The position numbers and the translations under genes are program-made. The notes beneath the pieces were generated by a model. The model had not been told where the DNA came from. It saw nothing but the letters and a program-made list of their open reading frames with translations, and did no database searches. This document shows, piece after piece, positions 27,578 through 39,961 of a stretch of 64,000 nt of DNA. Source of the DNA: Fennellomyces sp. T-0311. Taxonomy: Eukaryota; Mucoromycota; Mucoromycetes; Mucorales; Lichtheimiaceae. The stretch is from positions 887,051-951,050 of the forward strand of contig JALLLT010000013.1 in NCBI GenBank assembly GCA_025266875.1. Direction: 5' to 3'. Position 1 is the stretch's first letter; every line of letters starts with the position of its first letter.

Positions 27578-30500
27578 ACCAAAGCACAAAAATAACAGCA
27601 ATAACCTATATTCAAATTCGCTTATATATCAAAGTAGTTTTACATTATGTATCGAGTATCAAAATACATATAGCAACAAAGTATTAAATTAAATACCCTA
27701 CTAGTCATTGAAAAAAGTACTACAGCCTACTTGATTCTCATGGGACTCTTTACCTATTTCTATAAAATGGGCTGGAGCCATTCAAGTTAACTACCTATCA
27801 AACTATATGTCCAATCGCAACACATAGCTACCTTGCCAATGCCACATCCGCGATAATATAGCTTGACATACGTCTGGATGGGCGAAAATCTCGTGCTACT
27901 TTTTTTTCATTAATTCCATAGATATTCGCTTTGTACGTAAGTAATATGTACGTCAAAGTGTGGATCTAGGTTTTTCACCAAACGGATGACGTGTTCTTAC
28001 TATTTCGCCGCAAAAGAGCAGCTGAGAAACAAAGCTATCAGTATAACTACGTATGTACGTAATTGCTTCTCTTTTATCAGTATAAAAGTCCCGTTATACT
28101 TGCATCAGAAGCTGCTGTATCGCTGTTTTTGTAGTATTTAGCACACAAAGTGTAAGACAAAATTTCTGTCGCCTCAGGCGCTCCAGACAAATAAACTATT
28201 GAGACAAATTTTAGATTTACTCGATATCAGCAACCAGTAGCGTGGTATCGGTTTACCACCGTTGTTGATGGAAAATCGCTGATTGTTTTCTCATGTTAGG
28301 TCCCGAAAAGCATAAAGCAGAAGGTGTGTCTGGTAAAGATACTACAGAAACCTTAGCATCAAAAGGATCTGCTAATATGCACTGATATAGCGATTATGAT
28401 CAACCAAAGCGTTATGTACGGTACAATTTTACTACATTCTGAGCGAAGTTGTGCCCCCAGTAAGCTTCTTTATTCGATTCATTTATTTACTCTTACCTAC
28501 AGTATTTCCAAAAAGTAATGCCGCGTATCAGCAGACATCTCATGTGTAATTTGTATTATAAATTGCTCAAACTAGCGACATTACTCATTGAAAGAGCTCT
28601 AATAGCCTTCTTTGCGAGTGACCGTACCATCCTGACCAAGTACAAAAATTCTAGAAGAATAAGGCCACTATGTTCCAGTTTAAGGCACACGAACTGGATA
28701 ACATTGGACTGAGCGTCATCGCTGAAGTTTTGTATGTGCTATCGAACACAATTGCTCGACATGATAAAAAGATGAGCGGGAACAAATTTACGCACGAGCA
28801 CATTTCAAATTGTCTTAAAGCTGTGTTTGACGGTGTGTCCTAGTTGTCATTTGAGTGGTATGTTTACACTCCCATTTTGGAATTGGTACTGATGATATTA
28901 TAGGTCTAATGTGGCAATCAATGCCGTGACGAAGAAGCTTCCGCGTGCACTGAACAGTTTATAGCATATTTCTTAGTTTCAACTTCGTCATACGGAAAGA
29001 GCTTTGATCCGCTCGTTGACGAGCTGGTAAATATTAGAGCTCCCTCTCCTTCTGTGTGCGGTTGGTTATAGGAGGTAGTTTAATCAATTTAAGAGATTTA
29101 CCTGTTAATTGCGCAAACTTGAAACCGGGGCGAAAATGCGTCGCGTATCGGATGACCATTGAGAATGAGGCGATATATCGGTTTGTTTAGCTACAAAATT
29201 TTTCCACGATGCAAAGACGTACCAGCTAATTCAGTTACCACGCCTTCGCCAGGTTAACGTATATGAGTTGTAAAGATATAAACAGCGCCTTGCTAACTTA
29301 ACATACGAAAGCATGGAAGTCCTATCATCGTCTGAAAGCAGTCGATCGCCGCACCTGTGCAGTCATGGCGTCGTCCACCTTTGGATCACATGATGTACTT
29401 GTTGAAAAGCGCAATACTTGAGTATTTGAAGTTTTTTTATAGTTATTCATATACCATATTATCATACATCGCACATATCTGTATCAATCTGCATCTCCTT
29501 TACATATTTGTCATGGATGTCCGTGTTCATCCGCCGTGATACATCCTTAACCACAGGTATACTTCTCCGTTTCATATATCACCCCAGTTTTGCTTTGTTA
29601 CTAGGTTTGGAAGAGAACTTGGGCACTGCTCCTCTTTGTAAGTCGGTGGCGGGGCTCTTTGCCTTTTACCACGATGTTGTCGAATGGAAGAAGCTGTCCC
29701 TACTTTTTCCTCTGCATGAGCTCGTGCTGATAAGATGCACATATCCTTGTTCTTTCTCCACTTACAAGTAGGAAATGTTTGCTTCTGAAAAATGCCACTG
29801 TTACCATTAAAGAGTAAAACGCATCGACAATCAAGTATTCTTTGTTCCGATGTTTCAATTTGAAGACCACAGAAGCTAGACTACTGTAAACTACAATGCC
29901 AGCTTAGTGTCATTCCAATCGTCCATTTCAGCTAGACCACAAAGATGACGGTTGTATAAGTTTATTTAGAATCCATGTCCATTTACATAAATCTAATCCG
30001 ATCAGTTAAAAAAGTTTCAGTTCCTGCATCATCGATTCGCTGAAGGAACGTGACTAATCGCCGCCTCCTGAAGTACATGTGACATACGTTGCCAACGCTT
30101 ATAGTTCTATAAAAGTAATTTTTATAGACACTGATTGACAACCTAAATCATATCCATGTGAGCTACATTTATCAAGCTATTTCTATCGCTACGAGAAGTC
30201 ATGGGTACACATGCGACAATTATGAATGGTATATCACTCACTCTTCGATGCTGGATAAGTTTCCACGGGGTACGTAATAGTTATCACACTCCGTACACGA
30301 AGAATGTTTGCTACGCACAACTATACACAGCATCTCACTCTGAGGGCCGCTAACTGGGTGGCGTGTTCCTTGGACAAGTGTAACTGATAAGCCCAGATAA
30401 ATGCTGCATGTATCGGGTAGTGTTAAGGAACACATGAGACGCTTCTAGGCAACAACAAACAGATACATCCATAAGCTGTGTACGACCTGGAAAAGTTATC

Positions 30501-30587
30501 CCGTATCGGTGTTTGGTGTGGCAAAAAAATATAAGCGGCTGCCGCTTTCGGATCAATCACTGCTGCGTTTTCCTTAGGGCCAAAACC
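27578..30587. other. 3 kb interval without a clear gene; scattered coding-like fragments
   Basis: No intact gene is supported. Several short stretches look protein-like: 28296-28385 (start MLGPEKHKAEGVSGKDTTET), 28670-28843 (57 codons, with LSVIAEVLYVLSNTIARHDKK), and about 29310-29420 (KAWKSYHRLKAVDRRTCAVM). They lie in different frames with stops between, so they may be exons of a gene I could not assemble or debris. A TATA-like AAAATATAAG lies near 30525, about 60 bases upstream of the WD40 gene start. Confidence 0.35.
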
Positions 30588-33328
30588 ATGGAGTGCAGTT
30601 CTGATGATGGCATGTTCTACGATGCAAAGAATAGCACATCGACCCTCACGCCGGTTAGTAAAGTGCAGCAGCAAGTAAAGGATATCGGCAACACCAACGA
30701 CGTTATGAACGGCACTATTCGAAACAGTACCGATAGCATAACAAAAGTTCATCGCAATTCAATCACTGTCGGGCCAGATTGGCGAACGTCTGAAAGTCGT
30801 ATGTATGTTTCCTTACTCACCGATGCCCGAGATGCTCAAGTCACTGATAACACGATAGCATGTTATCGAAATGAAACCATTACTCCCGATTCACGAGCTA
30901 CAGCTCAGTCTTCCCTTCCGCAACAACAACAACAATCGATCGAGACACAGAAGTCGCAGCCGTCATCGGAATTACAGCCTCCTCGCATTTTACGAAAACA
31001 AAGAAGTAAGCTCAGTATCAAAGGCAGTAAGAGCAGCGAAACTCGCCAGATTGAACACACGGGGTCAGTTTTCAATTAGCGCAATGTCTTGGATATGCAT
31101 AGACTGATGGAGAAGCATAACACAGAGAGAAAAAGATAAAGAAGAGTTTTCTGGAGCGAATTGGTCTTCGACGGCGAAAAAAGACGAACGAGTCTACGAA
31201 AGAAGAAGATGAGCACGAGGTGATAGATGATGATGATGATATGTCCGAACATACCACGGGAACATCATCATCATCAGAGTCAGCAGCACGCAACAGCACA
31301 GAATCGAGCCGATCCGGAACATTGCATATGCCGAATGCAATCAGCAACAATCACAATCAGGTCCCGCATAGGGGGATGCCCGTAAAGGTATCATAGCAGC
31401 CGATAGATAGTCCGGTGTGCATTATGCTCATGCTTTGTATAGGTAAAATCCAAAAACAAGTCTGGACATGAGTTGCCCCGGCTATGTTTAGCACAGACAC
31501 TTTCCTTACTGCCAAGAACCGTAAATAACAACCAAGCCAGACGACCTTCATATGACACTCAAGAGCATTCGCATAACCCGAGTTTTGCACACGGAGCCAC
31601 GTGGACAATGATGTTTAGTAAGGATGGGAAGTACATGGCGTCAGCTGGCCAGTTTTGCAATGTTCATGTGTGGAAGGTGTTGGATCACGGATCGAAATTG
31701 GAAGAGGAAGAAGATGAGACAATTCGCGTGTTTGAGGAGACCCCGTTACGTGAATATCGTGGACATTTCGCGGATATTTTGGACATTAGCTGGTCAAAGG
31801 TATATGGAATGGATAAATTGTGAGACGTGTTGCTAATTTCGTTGGCATGATGCATAGAACAACTTCATTATATCGGCATCAATGGATAAAACTGTGAGAC
31901 TGTGGCATGTGTCGAGAGAAGAATGTCTAGGTGTCTTCCCACATTTAGACGTTGTCACATCGGTGTGCTTTCACCCCAAGGTATACCTATCTGATTGATT
32001 TGTCAGACACAAAACTCAAATGCGTTGAAGGATGATCGGTTTTTCCTGTCTGGATCTCTTGACAGTAGGCTGCGCCTTTGGAGTGTAGCGGACAAGAAAG
32101 TATCATTTTGGAATGAAGTGCCAAATGGGAACATGATAACAGCAGTTGGATTCACCTTGGATGGCAAAACCGCCTGCGCTGGATCACAAATCGGACAATG
32201 CTTTTTCTACGAAACTCAAGGTCTCAGATATAACACTCAAATCACGATTCGGTTTAGTACACGCACGTCCAAAAAGGGCCGCAAAATTACAGGAATCGAA
32301 GCTATGCCAGGCATGCTTCCAGGCGAGGAAAGAATGCTGATCACCAGCAACGATTCAAGGACCCGGTTGTACAATATGAGGGATAAGAGTCTCATGTACA
32401 AATACAAAGGCTCACAAAACCACTCCATGCAAATTCGGGCAGCGTTTAGGTACAGTTATAAAACTCTACAGGTATTATTTTCTTCTTATTTAACAGCTAT
32501 TCCACCAGTGATGACGGACGGAATATTGTGTGCGGGTCGGAAGACGGCAATGTATATGTTTGGGTAACAGAGCCTATCACATTTTCTCCATTTCAGCATT
32601 GGCAAGGAACCGAAGTTACCCTCAACCAATTCAGTACGAACGACGAACTATTACGAGCAGGGGGTGGTAACATTATGAATCCATCCGCATCCAGCTCTAC
32701 CCGTGTATCAGCGTGGCTCAAGCGTAACAGCGAAAAACGAGATGACAAGTTACGTAGTCATAGTGAGCACTTTGAAGCACATCAACACGTCGCCACGGTT
32801 GCCATTTTTGCCCCTGGAAGGACTCGCCAGGCACTAGCAAAAACTGGACGCGATACCATCTATAACCATACCCCGATCAATCCAACCCTGGAGGAACTCC
32901 GTCAACGGCGATGGAAGCCAAAAACCCAAGAAGAAGTTAGACTCATGCGGCGGTCATTTTCTGGAAACGATTTTGGAAGCAGTGGTTTCCGTCCTCTTTC
33001 CACCTTTAATGACGAACACAACAGCGATGATGATGAAGAAGTGAAATGGGATGAACTGCGTGAGAAGTATAGCTATCCTGATGGCCAGATCATTGTCTCG
33101 GCAAATGATACTGGCTGTATCAAGGTCTGGCGTATGGACACGGGTGTCTACGATGAAATAGCAATGCAAAAGCAAAAACGACCTCGAAATGTTCATAGAA
33201 GAAGCACCAGTCTTGATTTATTCGTGAACCATCATCCACCCAGTACAAGCTCCCACAGGTCAACCGATTCTTCGAAATCAAGAGCACACATAGGACATCT
33301 GTTCTCATCCACCGGTCGATCGAAATAA
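30588..33328 (+). CDS. WD40-repeat protein, WDR44/Dgr2-like
   Basis: Predicted 802-residue cytoplasmic scaffold. Exons: 30588-31005, 31128-31387, 31443-31799, 31858-31980, 32031-32449, 32497-33328 (sum divisible by 3). The N-terminal third is low complexity, with Gln, Ser and acidic runs ([12 protein letters not shown]). A beta-propeller follows, with WD units seen at [51 protein letters not shown], and a last unit ([14 protein letters not shown]) after a long insertion. The layout, with the repeat [10 protein letters not shown] and a long insertion before the last blade, matches the fungal Dgr2/YMR102C and animal WDR44 (Rab11-binding) group. The start at 30588 was chosen for its CCAAAACCATGG context. 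The first intron boundary is the least certain. It converges on the hexokinase gene with a 332-base spacer. Confidence 0.85.
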
Positions 33329-33660
33329 TCTCTGCCGTATACCCATTTTTTGTTTAATCTCATTACGTTATGATGTATAGACCTCTCGCATTTTTATTGT
33401 CGTAACCCATCGACGCAGGCTTATCCTGCGCATACATACACTTGTAAAGCGTCATAAAAGACAATAACAAACCTAAAGTACTTTATCCTTTACATTATCG
33501 CATGTCGACAAAGCGTATGGAAGCAAAGGGAAATAAACTTTATCTACAGAATAGCACTACACAAGGGACGAGAGAAGAAATGGAGGAGAAGATCAATGAC
33601 AAATGAATAAAGGAACAAATAAGTGGATGGATAGGTACGGGATGAATGGGAATCGTTGTT
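33329..33660. other. convergent spacer between WD40 and hexokinase genes
   Basis: Short AT-rich region that must hold both 3' untranslated regions. No other feature seen. Confidence 0.5.
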
Positions 33661-35153
33661 CTAATCACGGCAAAGCATAGCAATTAGGGCGCCTCCAATA
33701 CTTCCACCATCACCGGCGACTTCTAGCTTGATTTTGTCGGCCACGCCAGGACCGAACCAGTCAGTGAGGGCACGACGTAAGCGTTCGGCCATGTGAGGAT
33801 AGAATTCGTATGTGGATCCATTGATACCAACAACAATTTCAGGTTGATCCAGCAACTGTTGTTGTTGGATCAGGGATGCTATGGCAACCGAAGCAAGGTA
33901 GGCACTTCGTGTAGCAACAATGCGGCAAATGCGTGTAAGAATAGCCATATCCTGTGATGTTGGCGTATGTAAAAAGTTAAAGTTGCTGAGAATCTCAATG
34001 CCCTCTTTATGATCAGGCGATCGGGATTGTGCTTCGAGTGCGCTCATATAGGATGTTGGAAACGACCACGGCTCCTCCAAACCTTCTGGAATGACACCAC
34101 CAAAGAGGAAGCCAGCCTTGATAAAATCCATAGTAATCAGGCGGGCCAGCTCACCAATATATGCACCCGACGTCATCTTCTCGTATAGCTGAAACTTGGG
34201 TTGATTGTGGCTGCGATCGAGCGCCAGATCATACTTTGTCAGCGGTAAGTAGCTTTCATTGCCGAAAATGTCGATCTCTGTGTTGACAAGCATCTCTGTA
34301 CCGGCAGGGTAGCTCTTCCGAACGGCAGCATCCATTTTCTCAATCGCGTCCACCTTCTCTGGGTACGCACCATTGATTCCCGTTGCGAAAACAAGGCCGA
34401 TTCGGGCCTTCGGGTTGGAGTAGGCATGTGCAACCAAGGTGCCGACTGTGTCATTTAGAATCGCGGTCACTTTGACGTTTAGTGACTTTTGAACACAAGT
34501 TAGAGCCATTTCACACCAATAAAGAGTCATAGTACCTTGCGCTGGAACGCTTGGTGGAACATATGGGCTAGGTCATGACCTTCTGTGTCTTGCAGCGTGA
34601 AGCCTTTGCCCATTCTTAGAATGACACCACGATCCACGGCGGTTTGACTAATAGAAAAATGACAGGTCGTTAAGCATATCGGCATGAAGGACAGAAGTCA
34701 GCCAACTTACTCCACAGGGAAGCTCCAACACACTCCCAAAGATAAAGTTTCTTCTCCGCGTACCTGCGCTTCGGTGAAAAGGTGCTGCGCTTTGACGGTG
34801 ATCAGCTCCTGCACCGCATCGGCAATCCAGTCAAAGAAGGCTGCACCTGAGCCAGTCTTTAGTTCCTGCGAAGGGCAACGCTTGAGTTCCAGGACCCGGA
34901 CCTGGCCATTGCCCATCAATTCGACGGCAGAGATGCGCAGGTTGGTTCCTCCAAGATCAAGGGACAAGAATGAGCCTATTTCGTTCCCCTTGGGCAACTT
35001 GGTAACAAAGGAAGGAATCATGGTGGCGAGGCCCCTGGAGGGAGTTTTGAGACCGTGCTTGTACTCATTGGCGAATCCGTTGATGATGGGTGCAAGTTTG
35101 TCTTTGGACAAGAGAAACTCCCGCTCAAGGTTCTGAAACAATGCATCAGCCAT
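33661..35153 (-). CDS. hexokinase
   Basis: Phosphorylates glucose and related hexoses with ATP, the first step of glycolysis, in the cytosol. Exons (minus): 34711-35153, 34536-34647, 33661-34485; 459 residues, near the usual 470-500. Visible motifs: phosphate-1 LSLDLGGTNLRIS, sugar-binding CWSFPVDQTAVDRGVI and MGKGF, the catalytic Asp in LNDTVGTLVAHAY, then GINGAYPE, and the phosphate-2/adenosine region VGINGSTYEFYPH with AGDGGSIGGALIA at the C terminus. The splice after PV restores the expected PVDQT motif. Relative to yeast hexokinases the N terminus is short, starting MADALFQNLEREFLL, without a long regulatory extension. Hexokinase and glucokinase cannot be separated from sequence alone. 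Confidence 0.95.
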
Positions 35154-36076
35154 ATTTGAAATAAGTCACAAATGATAAAACGAGAGTACAATGATGGGGT
35201 GGGGGGACAAACAGAGGGGAAAGGCTGGCGTTTTGGTGGCCGTGGCTACACCCTTTTTATGAGAAAAAATGAAGTGAAGGAAAAGGAGATATAATGGGAA
35301 GTCGACAATGTTTCGGAATGGGGCAATCAGAGCCAATTATCACGTCCTATCGTCGGAAAAAATGACCCTGGGTGGAACCCTGTTCGCAAGTACCGCGCGC
35401 TAACGAGGCGGGGTTCATCGATTGGAAACCCGCACTTCCTCAGGCCGTCTTGAAGAGTCGCTTTGCAGACCAGGAGAACGCGTGCTAGCCGTGGCAGCAA
35501 TGTCTTAAGTGCGCGCATGCATAGAAACGGGCAGAATCTGGTTTGATAGCTGCATACCGAAAGTTGGAGGTGTATTTTCGTAGCAACGGTCCTTACGTAA
35601 TCGGAACCCTTTCGAACGGGCCCCAAAACAAAAAAAGTTGGACCCTGGACACCAGTACGTAATGTTATTGATCACAGTTTTCCCGAAAATGTTTTAAGGA
35701 ACGTGAAATTTCTCCCTCAAAGCGGACGGAAGCTGGTGCCTCTGCAAAACTGGCTACTAAATATAGCCCGCCATGCATCCTGATCGCTGAGATGAGTAAC
35801 TGGAGAAGACTTCTCACATGTCATTCTCCTAAAAGGCACCTTCGCAACACCTAGATATCCACGCCGCCAGAATTCCGAGAAGCAGCATACCTTATGCAAT
35901 GTACACTGCATCGGATATGCACTTGATACTTACAGCTTGCAGCTGCCTGTCTATCGAATCATTCACTTCCAAATAAACCCCTGAGAAATGACGAAAAAGC
36001 TAAAAATATTATATTATACTCACGGATTCGAAATTATAAAACAACACAATGAATATGTTATTACAGAAAAACTTTA
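35154..36076. other. hexokinase promoter region / ferroxidase 3' region
   Basis: About 920 bases upstream of hexokinase and downstream of the ferroxidase stop. Minus-strand frames of 99 codons (35327-35626) and 64 codons (35717-35911) have no domain features. The first 500 bases are unusually GC-rich for this window's spacers. Confidence 0.4.
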
Positions 36077-38292
36077 CTATTGAGCCTTATTGCGCGCTGC
36101 AATCTCGCGTGCCTCCTTTTGTGGATCAGCGTGCGCGTACCAGATAATGGTAGCGATACCAAGCAGGGCAGCGATGATACAGCCAGCCATCGCGCCTTTG
36201 CCTCTTGGAGTAAATTCGTCCGGGATCAACGTGATACCGCTAGGTGCACCGGATAAATCTAACCCGTCTTTGCCCGCCGCATTGCCTGTTGGATTGATAC
36301 CGCTGGCAGTACATAGGTCATTGAATGATTGTGGTAGAGTCATGCGTTGCTGAGCCACATCGGGCGCTTCTATAAATGTAGCTGCAAGACCAGTTTCCAG
36401 ATGCCATTCGATATGGCAATGGAAAAACTAAAATTGATGGTTAAGTAAATTGCTGTGCTTAATTCGCAAATCGCGCCTTACCCAGACTCCGGGATTGTCT
36501 GCACGAAAACGGATGATTGCAAAACCTTCACCAGGTACTTGAATCGTGTCACGACGCATAGGATTTGTGGTGTTCAAAGTAATGGAAGAGTTGTTGTCAT
36601 AGTAGCCATCACCACGGCCGACAACCTGGAATACATGCCCATGGAGATGGACTAAATGGTATAAGTTCTCATGTGTACCAACATAATGAAAATGTATATA
36701 AAACGTACATGGATGTGCATTGCCGTCCTTATTATTGAGGACTACTTGGATCATGCTTAGATGATTAAGGATGCTCGCCCTAGCCTGAGGACCATATACT
36801 TCGGTACTCAGTGAATAGTTGCCTTGTGACAACAATGTGTTCAATGTCGGGGTCTTGGGAGACAAGTAAGGCAAACTATTAAACATGCCACGATTTATAC
36901 CATCTGTTGTCACGTCAAAGTCGATATCAAGAGCGATCACCTGGTCTGGATTTGTAGCATCGAGTACTTCGAGTGGTGTTAAAAGAGTATCATCAAATGT
37001 GCTTGCCATTCCGATATCTTGCACCGGGGCAAAGTTATTGTGTGACTGATCGTAAAAGATGGAAGCAGTAATATCTACGTTAAACGTCAATAACTTATGC
37101 CCAAAGAATTATCTATTATACTTCTTTGATCTTACTTGGCTGAAGATCTGGTGGAATTTTATCGAACATATCAGTGTTCATATCGGCATGCATATAGTAG
37201 TTCAGTAAAGTTTCGTTTTTAGCAGTCACCAGGACCGACAGACGCTGTGCAGCTGTGAGAGATACACTATCCACGGTGTGGCGCTGCACGGAAACTCCAT
37301 CAACTTCTATAACGTCCATGGTATGCCCGTCAATACTGAAAAAGAATTCAGAGAAACCGGACATGTTGATCAGTCGAAGACGATATGTTTTGCCGGGAAC
37401 AAAGTTGATGCTGGCATCCGTACTTTCCATAATAAGACCTGACTGTGGTACAGCTACATAAATGTACGTTAGTGGAACAATGCTGCATCGAAGTAAAACT
37501 CACGCTCAGCGCCCGTGGGATTATACACGCTCAAGAAGCCCGCGAGTCCTTCGTCGCTTTGGGCGTGATACCAGTCTATGTAACGTTAATGAAAAAAATG
37601 GTTAGTATGGAAAAATTTACGATAACGGGAAAAGGTCTCTTACCGGCTAGTGTAACGGTCTGATCAAAATCATACTGGTAGTCTTCAACGGTATTATGGA
37701 GAATAAATGGCGTGCGGAGGCCATCCATATATTGACCCTAACAGATAACATGATGAGCGGTAATTGCAGAAGTAATTCTATTACCTTAAAGTGGCTGTGA
37801 ATCCAATAAGTTCCATGCTGTGTGATATTGAACTCATAGGTGAAGTTGCTTCCTGGTGGAATGGGACTACCAATAAACTATCGGTTATACATTTTTGTAC
37901 GGCGATAATCTCATCATTTTAAGCTATACGATATCTTACCACTGCGTAACCATTACAGGACCATCCATGTACCCAGTGTTATTTTGAAACATCCCGTGCG
38001 CGTGCAACGCCGTTGGTTGATCCAGCGAATTCTGAACATTAATTACAAGAGTATCGTTAAGAGTAGCCTCAACGGGTGGCGGGCTGTGCGTGAGCGTTAG
38101 CTGTAAGATGACTTGCGCAAACGATAGTAATGAGACTTACGGCCACTTGCCATTCACACCAATAACACGACGTTCAAACAGTCCATCTGGATTGGCAGTA
38201 GTGTATCCAATATCCCAGTTTAGTTCGACAATAGCAGCACTTGCGATCGCAGTCAGCAAGGAAGCGAAGCCGAGTGACTTGAACAAGTACAT
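36077..38292 (-). CDS. FET3: plasma-membrane multicopper ferroxidase (Fet3-type)
   Basis: Oxidises Fe2+ to Fe3+ at the cell surface with four coppers and hands iron to the permease encoded next door. Multi-exon gene. The start at 38292 gives a signal peptide ([20 protein letters not shown]) and then [12 protein letters not shown], the usual first strand. Copper-binding motifs read in order: LHAHGMFQN (normally LHFHG), [13 protein letters not shown], and the C-terminal [14 protein letters not shown] with the type-1 Cys flanked by His. After the last cupredoxin domain an acidic spacer is followed by one membrane helix ([18 protein letters not shown]) and a short charged tail ending NKAQ, as in Fet3 rather than secreted laccases. 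It is divergent from the iron permease across 361 bases. The HAH for HFH change is conservative, since both His are kept. Confidence 0.92.
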
Positions 38293-38368
38293 TGATGTAC
38301 AATAAATTGTAGAGAAAGGATGAAAAAAGACAACAAGCTGCGAAGAGAGGACGATTTATGGACGTGAT

Positions 38369-38377
38369 TTATCTGAT
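38369..38377 (-). promoter_or_regulatory. iron-GATA operator match in the shared FET3/FTR1 promoter
   Basis: TTATCTGAT on the plus strand is ATCAGATAA on the minus strand. This is an exact match to the ATCWGATAA element bound by fungal iron-repressive GATA factors (Fep1/SreA/Urbs1 group). It lies 77 bases upstream of the ferroxidase start and 277 bases upstream of the permease start. A lone core GGATAA (minus strand) occurs at 38617-38622, 32 bases before the permease ATG. Binding is inferred, not shown. Confidence 0.6.
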
Positions 38378-38653
38378 GGAACTCCTTGGGAAATTTTTTG
38401 GGGGTTCGTTGGAGGAGGAGATCAAATAAAGTGTCTCAAGCAAGATTTGCCAAAAACGGATTGGACTATATGATCTTTATAGATATTAAACACAGTAACC
38501 GCGCCCTGACCATCTTTATTTTCCCTGGCAGACAATGTACTCCTTGATCTGCATGTGGTCAGTTGGCGCAGTTACACGAGTTTTCGAACCGTACAAAAAG
38601 AAAACTTCTAATCCACTTATCCTTTTTTTTGACTCTCTTTACCCGACACCGTA

Positions 38654-39961
38654 ATGGCTCAAGATATCTTTTACGTGCCGATTTTCTTCATTATTTTTCG
38701 TGAAGTGACGGAAGCATCAATTATTCTTTCGGTGCTGCTATCCTTTCTTCGCCGCGTTTTCGATCCCCAATCACCGGTGTACAAAAGACTACGCAAGCAA
38801 GTCTGGATCGGAACCATCACTGGGTTCGCGATTTGTGCCATAATTGGTGGCGCATTTATCGCGGTTTGGTACACTCTACTGAACAACCTCTGGGGTGCGA
38901 CTGAGCAGCTATGGGAAGCAGCATTTTGCTTTATTGCCGTCCTTCTCATCACGGCTATGGGTCTAGCGATGCTCAAGACGGAACGTATGCAAGAAGATTG
39001 GAAGGTCAAAATTGCCAAGGCGATTGAAAGCAAGGAAAATATCAAGGGCTTTTCCGGAATCGTCCAAAAGTACTCGTTCTTTGTTCTGCCTTTCATCACA
39101 GTATTAAGAGAAGGACTTGAAGCTGTTGTGTTTATTGGTGGCGTAAGTTTTCTTATTTAATTGGCACTTGGTGGTCACTGATGCAATGCGATATATAGGT
39201 TTCCCTAAATGCCCAAGCAAAAGCGATGCCCCTCCCAATAGTCATGGGTTTCATCTGCGGATGCTTGGTTGGTTTGATTATTTATCGTGGTGGCAGCCTT
39301 GTACGCCTCCGCTGGTTTTTTATTGTCTCAACAGTCATCTTGTATCTTGTGGCAGCTGGTCTCATGTCAAGAGGAATCGGGTTCATCGAGCAGTATGAAT
39401 GGAACCTAGTCATTGGTGGCGAGGCGGCCGAAGAAGGAGGCGCTGTCATTCCGTACAAAGTGACTACAGCAGTCTGGCATGTGAGTTGGGGTACGTATTC
39501 TCTTTTACGCCTCTTATTTAAAATGCTTATATTAAAATGAACAATTACAACACTAGGCAACCCAGAGAACTTCGATGGTACCACTGGAGGCTATCAGGTA
39601 ACAGTTGTTTGTACATTCTTTTGATTATGTCACACTCCTCCCTCACACAATTCCAATTGAAAAGGTCTTCAATGGAATCCTGGGGTGGAACAACACAGCC
39701 ACCTACGGCACAATTATCAGCTACTGCCTTTACTGGTTACTTGTCATCTTCTTCCTAGTGTATCTTTTCTTTGACGAGAAGAAATCTGCGATACGCAAGG
39801 CAGAAGCAGGTGAATGGGCGATCGGTGACTTGGCCCTCGAAAATGCCCAGAAATACATCGATGAAACTGGCGAAATCATCGGTGAAAAGAACGGAGATGC
39901 CGAGAATAGAGGAGAATATCATGTTGAGCAAGTGGTCATTGAACAAAACGAAAAGCACTGA
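38654..39961 (+). CDS. FTR1: high-affinity iron permease (Ftr1-type)
   Basis: Plasma-membrane Fe3+ permease of the OFeT family, working as a complex with the ferroxidase encoded on the opposite strand. Exons: 38654-39142, 39199-39490, 39557-39597, 39665-39961; 372 residues, the normal length. The two family iron-binding R-E-x-x-E motifs are present: REVTEASII in the first helix and REGLEAVVF in the fourth. Seven hydrophobic segments are visible, and the C-terminal tail is acidic (NAQKYIDETGEIIGEKNGD), as in other Ftr1 proteins. The acidic pair in the exofacial loop near the fifth and sixth helices reads EAAEEGG. The 41-nt third exon carries GNPENFDGTTGGYQ. Co-expression with FET3 is expected from the shared promoter. 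Confidence 0.95.

Noticed and set aside
27054..27601. Long minus-strand frames of up to 177 codons, including LFLCFGLLFF-type hydrophobic repeats
   Set aside because: They are antisense shadows of the 15-bp coding minisatellite, which stays open in several frames.
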